From Pelagophyceae sp. CCMP2097 (lineage: Eukaryota; Sar; Pelagophyceae), in NCBI GenBank assembly GCA_026770575.1, contig MU657171.1:606694-629364 (forward strand): DNA of 22,671 bases, written 5' to 3'. Positions 7,941 to 17,500 of this stretch are shown here, piece after piece. The notes under the pieces were generated by a model that saw nothing but the letters and a program-made list of their open reading frames with translations, searched no databases and was not told where the DNA came from. Position numbers and translations under genes: made by a program. Positions within the stretch are counted from its first letter, which is position 1. Each line of letters starts with the position of its first letter.

Positions 7941-10104
7941 ATGGGGGTGTTTCCCGACGCGCGACGCGGCGGTGACTCGGCCGAGGATGACGACGAGCTG
8001 CCGACGTCGAGCTTCGCCTACGTCGAACGGATGAAGTCGACGTACGCGAGGAGCGCGCGGCTGCACCCGGAGGGCGCGCTGTGCCGCGCCGGCGTCCTTC
8101 CGCCGCCGCGCCCCACCGGTCGTCGTCGCCACGCGTGGCGAGGCGGTCGCGCGCGCCTGGCCAGGCCGAGCGTCGTTTCGCAGGTCAGTGCGCGGCGGCC
8201 TCGGGGCCACGAGCGCCAGCTCGCTGTCGCGGCTGACGGCTTCGGCGTCGGAGCAGGGCCTCGCGCGGGCGCGCCGGAGCGCGGCGGTGCGCGCGGCTTT
8301 TGGGCGCGGCGCCGTCGGCGACCGGCTGCCCGCGGCGGCCCTGGCCCCGGCGCTGGAGCGCCTCGGCGTCGCCAGCGGCGCGGCGGCGGCGTGGGCGGCG
8401 AGCTGCGGTTTTGAAGGGACGCAGTTGTTGTCCTTTGACGACTTTGACGCGGCTCAAAAGGCCCTGCGGCGGCGCGCCCGGCCCGCGATCGACGCCAAAG
8501 GCCGCGTCGTCGACGAGCGCAGAGACAGCGTGCCCGACGCGGCGGCGGCGGCCGACGCGGCGGTGGCGGCGCGGCGGCGGCAGGCTGCGTCGCCGTTTTC
8601 GGGCGCGCTCCAACGCAAGGCGGCGGCGGCGGCATGCTTCGACCACGCAGGCGAGGCTACGTCAGGCGCGTCGCACGGCGCGGCGGCGGAGGCGGACCGT
8701 GGCGCTCATATGCGGCGCGCGGCGTGCCTGGACTTGCCCGGCGACGTCAAGGAGCGGCGGTGGACGGAGCGCACGCTGGCGCGCATGGAGCTGCAGCGCT
8801 ACGAAGAGGCGCGCGACGATGTCCTTGCCTGGGACGCCGAGGCGAAGCAGGCGCGCAAGGAAGTGAAGCGCGCGGCCAAGGCGATGGAGAAGCGGCGCGC
8901 CGACGACGGCTCCGCCGACGACGAGGGAAGCGTGCGCGCGGAACTGGTGCCGGCGCTGCGCCCGCGGCCCATGTCGCCCGTGCCGCTGGCGCGACAGCCG
9001 CCGGCGCACGCGCGCCTCCACGCCGCGAAACTCGAAAAGGCGCACGTCGCCGATGGCGTCGGCAAAGACCAAGCCCTGCCGGCGGCGCTGCCAGCGAGGC
9101 CCGACGACTGGCGCACGGCCGTAACGCCGGACGGGCGCGCGACGCGCTTGGCGGGCTCGAGTGGGGCGCGGGTCGAACGGGTGTCTTCGACCGCGCCGCC
9201 GAGCGTCTTCGGGCCCGGGGTGCGCGTCGAGTTCCCGAGGCGCGACGCGGCCTTTCTGGCGCCGACGGACTCGGCCCGCGCGAGCGTCGTTTCCGCGGCG
9301 CGCGACGCCGCAAAACTGCAAAAGTCGCAGCGCGCGAGCACGCGCATGCTCTCGACGACGCTCTCCTGCAACGTCGGCCTCGTGCAGCGGCACCTGCAGG
9401 ACGAGTCGGTGCACCGCGCGCGCGCGAGAAAGCAGTGCGACTCGGCGTCGGCCTGCGCCGCCGCGCTCGTGGCGGAGCGCTCGTCGGTGGACCGCGTCCG
9501 CGGCGCGGCGCTGGACGCGGCCGCCGCGCGCCGCGCTAGGCGCAACGCGGCGATGCGTCAGCTCGAGACGAGCGTGTGCGCGGCGCGCGCGGGCGTCGAC
9601 GACGAGATGGACGACGTCCGGCGCTACAAAACTCCCTTTGCCATCTCGGACCGCCGCTTCACGTCGCTCATCCCCGCGGACCCGGACAACCAGAGACGCC
9701 GGCGCGAGGCGACGCTGCTCTCCGAGTGGCGCGCTGCAGTGCACGGCGAGCGAGATCGCGTCGACGCGATCCGCGGCGCGCAACTCGCCGCCGCAGGCGC
9801 GCCGTCGCCCGTGCGCGGGGGTCTCGGCACGGCGACGTCGACCATCGACGGCGGCGGCCTCTTTGTCGAAGCCGACGCGTGGTGGGCGCCGCAGCCGTCG
9901 CCGCAGTCCATGGCGGCGTTTTACGACGCGCGCGACGCCGCCCGCGAAGCCGCAATCGCCGCCGAGCTCGCCGCCGCCGTCGCCGCGTCGCGCGACGACA
10001 ACTCGCGCGCCGACGTGCGGTCCGCCTCGCTCTCCTCGGCGCGGTCCGCCTCGTCGGCCGGCTCCTTGGGTGCCGAAGACCGTTCGTTCAAGTACGTCGA
10101 CTGA
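7941..10104 (+). CDS. Unrecognised coiled-coil protein with degenerate EF-hand-like segment
   Basis: I do not recognise this gene. Two exons are proposed, 7941-8134 and 8184-10104 (704 aa), joined by a 49-bp GTGGCG...CAG intron; an alternative donor at 8079 also keeps frame. The long exon is certain from its uninterrupted frame and regular helical pattern. Residues about 97-161 form two helix-loop units ending LLSFDDFDAAQKAL, resembling an EF-hand pair without a proper calcium loop. Residues about 253-306 (RWTERTLARMELQRYEEARD and on) form a charged coiled coil. Later parts repeat Arg/Ala/Glu-rich helices (RKQCDSASACAAALVAERSS, NQRRRREATLLSEWRAAVHG). The C-terminus is Ser/Ala-rich and ends FKYVD. 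No membrane segment or signal peptide is seen, so a cytoskeletal or scaffolding role is possible but only inferred. Confidence 0.7.
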
Positions 10105-10427
10105 CGCTCCTAACGCGCGCCCGTGTTGTGCTCGAGGCGTTTGGCATGGAGCAGGCGCACGCCTCGGCCTCCTCCCCTTGGACAAGTAGGTTTGCTCAAA
10201 TAAAACGAATTTCATTCACGGAAGGGTCCACGCTCTCCTTGCCTTGCAGGATTTGATTAGCGATTAAACCTCGCTGCCGAGCCTCACTAGGCGGTCGGGC
10301 CATCCCTGGCCGTCAACCCTGCCTGTCCCGCTCCATTGGGCTGCCTCGCGTGGTGTTCGTGTGGGTGTTGGTTCTCGGTGCCAGGCGCCTCAACGCTTCG
10401 CTCTCGGTGGGGAAGAGGTAGCTGGCG
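10105..10427. other. 3' flank and spacer before the assembly gap
   Basis: This stretch follows the stop at 10104 and holds a canonical AATAAA at 10199-10204, then moderately AT-rich DNA running into the N block. No coding motif was found. Open frames that cross into the Ns come from masked bases and mean nothing. Confidence 0.55.
10199..10204 (+). terminator. Possible polyadenylation signal (AATAAA)
   Basis: The hexamer AATAAA lies 95 bp downstream of the stop at 10104 in a locally AT-rich stretch (caaataaaacgaatttcatt). Position and context fit a poly(A) signal for the preceding plus-strand gene. A chance occurrence is possible. Confidence 0.4.
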
Positions 10428-11347
10428 NNNNNNNNNNNNNNNNNNNNNNNNNNNNNNNNNNNNNNNNNNNNNNNNNNNNNNNNNNNNNNNNNNNNNNNNN
10501 NNNNNNNNNNNNNNNNNNNNNNNNNNNNNNNNNNNNNNNNNNNNNNNNNNNNNNNNNNNNNNNNNNNNNNNNNNNNNNNNNNNNNNNNNNNNNNNNNNNN
10601 NNNNNNNNNNNNNNNNNNNNNNNNNNNNNNNNNNNNNNNNNNNNNNNNNNNNNNNNNNNNNNNNNNNNNNNNNNNNNNNNNNNNNNNNNNNNNNNNNNNN
10701 NNNNNNNNNNNNNNNNNNNNNNNNNNNNNNNNNNNNNNNNNNNNNNNNNNNNNNNNNNNNNNNNNNNNNNNNNNNNNNNNNNNNNNNNNNNNNNNNNNNN
10801 NNNNNNNNNNNNNNNNNNNNNNNNNNNNNNNNNNNNNNNNNNNNNNNNNNNNNNNNNNNNNNNNNNNNNNNNNNNNNNNNNNNNNNNNNNNNNNNNNNNN
10901 NNNNNNNNNNNNNNNNNNNNNNNNNNNNNNNNNNNNNNNNNNNNNNNNNNNNNNNNNNNNNNNNNNNNNNNNNNNNNNNNNNNNNNNNNNNNNNNNNNNN
11001 NNNNNNNNNNNNNNNNNNNNNNNNNNNNNNNNNNNNNNNNNNNNNNNNNNNNNNNNNNNNNNNNNNNNNNNNNNNNNNNNNNNNNNNNNNNNNNNNNNNN
11101 NNNNNNNNNNNNNNNNNNNNNNNNNNNNNNNNNNNNNNNNNNNNNNNNNNNNNNNNNNNNNNNNNNNNNNNNNNNNNNNNNNNNNNNNNNNNNNNNNNNN
11201 NNNNNNNNNNNNNNNNNNNNNNNNNNNNNNNNNNNNNNNNNNNNNNNNNNNNNNNNNNNNNNNNNNNNNNNNNNNNNNNNNNNNNNNNNNNNNNNNNNNN
11301 NNNNNNNNNNNNNNNNNNNNNNNNNNNNNNNNNNNNNNNNNNNNNNN
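10428..11347. other. Assembly gap (920 N)
   Basis: A continuous run of N. The true length and content are unknown; it may hide part of the upstream region or a first exon of the multi-CSD gene. Flanks on both sides look non-coding. Confidence 0.99.
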
Positions 11348-11536
11348 ACGGGTGTCCCTCGGTTGGGCCGTGGGCCGCCCTGTAGGCCTCGTTGGGTCTC
11401 TTCCGACGCGGGCTTCATTGGCCCATCGGTGGGTGCTCTCCGAAATCCTCCGCCGAATGACTCCGGGCCGAGAAATCTTCCGGCTCTGATTCGGGCTCAT
11501 TTTCTGCGCGGCGGGCGCTGCCGGTTGCGCCCTTCG
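11348..11536. other. Probable 5' UTR and promoter of the multi-CSD gene
   Basis: Composition is lower in GC than the gene that follows and no domain is seen. The frame of the downstream gene stays open through it, but the peptide has no recognisable motif. I therefore start the protein at the first in-frame ATG (11537). A splice acceptor here joining an exon lost in the gap cannot be excluded. Confidence 0.45.
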
Positions 11537-14500
11537 ATGCGGCGCGGGCGGCATGATGGGCGGGTCGTCGAGATCGACATGCCGTCGTTTGACGAGCGGC
11601 CTCGGCGCCGCGGCCGTCCGAGCCGGAGTCGGAGCGCGAGCCCCGTCTCGCGCGGCCGCGACCCCGAGCCCCGAAGCCGAGGCCCACGCGGCAGCCGCGG
11701 CCGTCCGTCGCCGCGCGCGCCGGACCGGCGCGCGTCCTCGCAGTCCGACGACGGCCCAAAGCTCCCGACGGACCGCCGCGGCGGCAGAGCGCCGGCGGCC
11801 GCCCCCGGCGACACGCTGCGCCGCGAGGGCGCGGCGCTGAGCGCGGGCCGCGGCGCGCACGCGCCGCGCGCCGCGTCGTCGGCGGACGGCGACAATGGCG
11901 AGATGGCCGACGACGCTGCCGCGCCCGAGGCGGGCCTCGAGTGGTTCGGCGGCAAGTGCACGTCGATGTACCGCGCGGGCTTCGGCTTCATCTTGCGCGA
12001 CGACGTCGAAACGTCTCAGTCCAGGAGTTGCTACATTTACTTCCACAAGCGATACGTCGCCAGCCCTGTCGAAGAGGGCGACCACGTCCGCTACCACATC
12101 CGAAAGAGCAAAGGGGGCAAGCTCGAGGCATACGACACACAGGCGACGGGCCGCGCCGCCGCCGCCGCCGCGACGCCGAGGAGGTCGCGCTCCGAACAGC
12201 GCGCGCCCGCGCGCGCGGCCGCGGCGCGGCCCGCCTCGGCACGCCCCGCGTCGTCGCGGCAGCCCGGCGCCGCGCCGCCGCCGCAGCGCGCCACCGACAT
12301 GGCGCACATCAGTGCGGTCATCGAAGACTTTCTGCTGACCACGCGAGGCGGACTGGGCGGCGACGACGCACCGCGCGGCGACGCACCGCGCGACGACGCA
12401 CCGCACGGCGATGCACCGCGCGGCGACGCACCGCGCGGCGACGACGCACCGCGCGGCGGCGACGCACCGTGCGGCGATGACGCGGGCTCGAGCGGCGCCG
12501 CAGCCGCGCCACCGGAGGAGGTGCACTTCTTCATTGATCGGGGCCGCGCTGACGACGCGCCAGTCGCCGCCGCGCCCGTCGCCGCCCCGGTCGCTGCCAC
12601 GCCCGTCGCCGCGCCGGTCGCCGCCGCGCCAGTCGCCACGCCAGTCGCTGCCGCGCCCGTTGCCAAGGCGGTCGCTGCCGCGCCCGTCGCCGCCGCGCCC
12701 GTCGCCGCGCCGATTGCCGCCGCGCCCGTCGGGGCCCGCGCACTCAAGGCGCGCTCCGAAGCGCGCCCCGAATCGCGGCCGCTCGAGGCGCGGCCGTCCG
12801 AGGCTTTGTCGTCGCTGGGCGTGGCGCCCGCGGTCGCGGCGCCCGAGGCGCGGCCGGAGGGCGGCGTGCTGTCGGGCGTCGTGGAGAAGTTTCTGCCGAC
12901 GGGCATCGTCGTCCGGTGCCCGGTCGTCGGCAGCGCGCTGCTGCCGCAGCACGCCATGCCGATGGCCATGCTCGCCGAGTTCCAGGCGCGGGGCATGCGC
13001 ATGGGCGACAGCATCTTCGTCCGCGAACAGTTTAAGTCTGGCAAGGCGGTCAGGACCGCGTCTAGGACGGCGCTCTTCACCGCCGACGGCATCGACCAGG
13101 CCACGGGCGAGCGTGTCTGCGCCGCCGCGCCGCCTGGGCCCACGGCGCGCACGGCGGACGGCGCGCCCGCGGCGCCGACGATGTTCACGGGCAAATTCCG
13201 CGCCTTTGACCCGCGCACCAAGACGCCAACCGCCATCATCCCTCACGCCGATCTCTCTGCGTCGCACGGCATCAACGAACACGGCTTCGACTTCCACATG
13301 TCCGACATCCGCGCCGGCGAGAAAATCGTCAAGGGCGACACCGTCGAGTTCCAGGTCGTGTGGCGCAAAGGCAATTTCGTCCCGGTCGACGTCGCTGCAA
13401 TCGCCGCCGACGCGCACACGTCCGACGCCGCGCCGTCCGCGGAAACTCGATCGGCGGCGTCTGCCGAAGACGGGCTGCCCGCCACCTCCAAAGCCGCCGC
13501 AAAGGCCGTCGTCGTCAAAGCGCCGGCCGCCGCCTCCACGGCCGCTCCGTCGAGAGCTGTGCGGTCCGCCGCGCTCGCAGCGGCGCTGTCCGCCGCGGCG
13601 CCGCCCGCAGCGGCGCCGCAGAGCGCCGTCGTCGCGGAGCCCGTCGTCGTCGCGGATCCTGCGCCGCCGAGCGCCGCGCCCGCGCCGGCGCCCGGGGCGC
13701 GGCACACGGGCGTCTGCGTCTTCCTCAACGGCAACGTCGGCGCGCTCGAGCCGGACGCGGACCTGTCGGCGTCGCACGGCGTCGCACGCGGCGCGGGCCT
13801 CTCATTCCACGCGTCGGCCGTGCGCAGCCCGGCGGTGGCGCCAGGCGACGCAGTCGAGTTGGACGTGGCTCTCTTTCGACGTGGGCGGCCCGTCGCGGCC
13901 AAAGTCCGCAAGGTCGTCCGTAACGTCGCCGCGCCGGCGGGCCCGCCGGACGCGCCAGCCACCGCCGCCGCCCCACCGCCCGCCGCGGCGCCGGCCGCCG
14001 CGGAGACGCGGTGGGTGAACGCGGCCGGCGCGGATGCGCCGGTCTCCGCAGTAGCCGGCGCGGCGGCCGCCGAGCCGCCTGCGCGGCGCGCGGCGGAGAC
14101 CGCGGCAGCCGTGGCGTCGTCGCGTCGGTGGTACACGGGCGTCGTCATGGGCCTCCCTCTGCGGCACACTAGGACCTGCGTCTTTGGGTTCGTCAAGCCC
14201 GACGGCGGCGTCCCCGGCCACTCCTCGAGCGCCAAGGGCAAGAACCAAGGCATTTACTTCCTTTTCAAGGAGTCGAGCGGCACCGCCGCCGACGGCTGCG
14301 CCGCCCCCGGCGACGCCGTCCGGTTCCGGTTCACGACGTCCTATCGAGGCAACACGAACAAGGCCTACGACCTGCAGCTCCGCCGCGACAAAAGGCACGA
14401 CGAGCGCGCAGCCGCGCGGGCGACGCACGAGGCGCAGCGCGCGCCGGCGGCGGAGCTCGACGCGCCGCCGGTGTACGCGGGCATGTTCCGGGCGTACAAC

Positions 14501-17500
14501 AGTCGTACGCAAGCCCCCGCCGGAGTCGTCCCGGACGCCGACCTCTCCGCGTCGCATGGCATCGCGCGCGGCGGCGTCATCGCGCTGGGCGGGCGCGGCA
14601 TCCCCGGGGAGACGGCGCTCCACGGCGACGCGGTGGAATTCCGCCTCGCCGAGAAAAAGGGGAGGACCACGGCCGTCGACGTAACTGTCGTCCGGCGCGC
14701 GTATACGCCTCCGTGCACGACGATGCCGGACCGTAGTGCGTACGAGCCGCGCCCGAAGTCGCATTGGCTTCCGCGCTCCGCCGACACGCCGACGCTCGCG
14801 CCCGCGCCGCGAACGGCCCGCGAAAAGCCTACGGCAGTCGACATCGTCCGAATCGCCGACGCGGCGGCGGCGGACGCGGCGGCCGCCGCGGCGGATGCGG
14901 TGGCCGCCGCGGCCGCTGCGGCGGACGCGGTGGTGGCCGCCGCTGCCGTGGCGGCCGCGGTCGCGGCGGCGGACACGGCCGCCGCCGCGGCAGCCGTGGC
15001 GGGTTCGGTCGCGGCGGCCGCGGCCGCCGTGGCGGCCACGGTCGCGATGGCCGCGGCCGCCGAGGCGCCCGCGCCGCGGGACGAGCCGGCGCCGTGTTAC
15101 ACGGGCGTTGTCATAAAGGTGTGCGGCCACTACGGTTTCATCTCGCCGGACGACTGCGTCCAGGGCCACCACGCGACGCACCGGAACAGCCAGGGCGTCT
15201 TCTTCTTCATGTGCGACGTTACAGTCCCTCTGGACGGGCACTTTGGACGGGCACTTTGGCAGCCCGCCGTCGGCGACGCCGTGCGGTTCCGCTTCGCGCC
15301 GAAGAAGGACGGCGTCAAGAGCAAGGCCTACGACGTCCAGGCCAGCCGCGGCGACGCCGCCCCCGCTGCTGCCGCCGCTGCCGCTGCCGTCGCCGCGCCT
15401 CGCGTCGGCAACGAGGCGCGCGCCGCCGCCGCCGCAGCCGGCGCGCGCGCCGCCGCCGCAGCCGGCGCGCCGCCGCTGCCCTCGCAGTCGGGCGCGCCGC
15501 GCGACGTCGCGGTCGTCGCGGCGCCTCTTGCGGCTGCGGCCGACGCCCGCGGCACGGCTGCGGCCACCGGCGGCGGCGCGGAATCGGCCGAGTCCGTGGC
15601 GTCGGCCGGCGTTTGCGCGGCGCCGTGGCGGTCGACGCCGTGGTACACTGGCAAGGTCATGAAGGTGATGTCGGACTTTGGCTTCATCCGCGCCGACACG
15701 GACATGTTCTCCGGAACCGAGTCGTTTACCTGGAAGAAGGACGGCGGGCTCTTCTTCTACGACCGCGACTGGGACGACGACGGCATGCACAAACCCGCCG
15801 AGGGCGACGTGGTCCGCTTCAAGTTCCACCCAGCGTGCGACGGAAAGAAGGCGCGCGCGCTCCTCGTCACCGTCTTTTCGGCACCCGACGGGTCTTTTGC
15901 CGACGGGTCTTCAAGTACGACGGGGGCTGGCGCGCGCGAGCTCGCGGCCGCGCCGCCGCCGCGCGTCGCTTCCGCGGGTCTCGGCGGCGACTGCTGGCTC
16001 TGCAAGAAGCTGGGCCACGCCCGAAGAGACTGCCCCGAAATCGGCAGCGCGCGCCGGGGCCGCCAGAGCCGGAGCCGGAGCCGGAGCGCGAGCCGGAGCC
16101 GGAGCGCGAGCCGCCCCGCCGACGTGTTGACCACCGGTGCCACGGGCGAGCCGTTCACGTTTACGGGCGTCTGCTCGGCCGCCAAGGCGACTTTCGGCTT
16201 CATCATGCCCGATAGCGATTTGCCCGGCTACCCGCTCGGCAACAAGGGCGTCTTCTTCCACGTGACGATCGCCGAGGGCCGCGTCGCGTCCGCGATGCGC
16301 GAGACGGATCAGCTCGTCGGCACCGTCCTGCAGTTCCGCCTCAAACAGCCTAAACCTGGCAAGAAGCTCAGCGCGTACTATGTCGCGCTCTGCCGCGACG
16401 AAGACCGAGTCTACGCACTGCCGTCGGCGACGCCGCGCGCATCGCGCAAGCGACGCCGGAGCGGGAGCGGCTCGCGGAGCCGGAGCAAGGGGCGGCGGAG
16501 CGAGAGCGGCCCGCGCAGCCGGACCAAGGGGCGCCGGAGCGGGAGCGGCCTGCGCAGCCGGAGCAAGGGGCGGCGGAGCGGGAGCGGCCCGCGGAGCCGG
16601 AGCAAGGGGCGCCGGAGCGGGACGCGGAGCAAGGGGCGCCGGAGCGGGGCGCGGAGCAGGAGCCGGACGCGGAGCCCGAGCCGGATGCGGAGCCGGGGCC
16701 GGTCGCGGAGCCGGGGCCGGAGCCGCCGGAGCGGGAGCCGCGGTCGCCGCCGCGGGAGCGCGGCGGCGTCGCCCGGCTACTCGGCGCAGCCGGGCGCGAC
16801 GGTTGGCGAGGCGCTGCTCACGGGCGTCTGCAACCACGTCGGGCGAGGCGCTGCTCACGGGCACGGCGTGGACACCCCTGGCAACAAGGTGGCGTTTGGC
16901 ATCATCACGCCCGACGTCGCCGGCAACGAGGTGCTCTTCAACATGAAGGACGTTTCCGCGGCGAGCGCGGCCATTGGCGTCTGGGACCGCGTCGAGTACC
17001 GTTTGAAGAAGTACCACGGCGAGCACCGCTTCGTGGGAATCGACGTCATCAAGATTTGCACGGGCGACGCAACCGTCTCCGGCCGCGTGCAGCAGGAGCC
17101 GCAAAGCCGCGGCGCGTCGGCCATCTGCTCGTTGGCCGAGGCGCGCGACGGCGCCGGCGCGGAGCGCGACGCGCTGGCCTTTGCCGCCGACCTCGCAGAG
17201 TCGGAGCTGCGCGCGGCCCTCGCGGAGCGCGACGCACTCTGCGGCGCCCTCGACGAGGCGCGCGCGGCGCACGGCGCCCTCGCCGGCCGCGCCACCGCAG
17301 CCGACATGGCGCTTTACGCCGCGAAGGCCGCGGCGGCGCGCCTCCGCGACGGCGGCGAGGCGCTGCGCCGCGCGAACGACGCGCTAGCCGTCGACCTCGC
17401 GCGCGCCGAGTCGGACAAGCCGCGCGCGGTGCTGGCGGAGCGCGAGCGGCTCTACGAACAGTTCCGCGAGGCGCGCGTCGAGCAGAACGTGATGCGCGCC

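Noticed and set aside
8662..10215. Long minus-strand open frame (517 codons) opposite the coiled-coil gene
   Set aside because: It is an Arg/Ala/Pro-rich shadow caused by high GC; the plus strand shows a regular helical pattern and better amino-acid composition.
10105..10427. tRNA or rRNA gene near the gap
   Set aside because: No cloverleaf pattern, A/B box pair or rRNA-like sequence could be found here or in the other intergenic regions.
10313..11385. Open frames running across the N block
   Set aside because: Unknown bases cannot create stops, so these frames are artefacts; the multi-CSD gene is taken from the ATG at 11537 instead.
13802..15829. Minus-strand open frame of 675 codons within the multi-CSD gene
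   Set aside because: Repetitive Arg/Gly/Val composition and no motif; the plus strand carries aligned cold-shock modules there.
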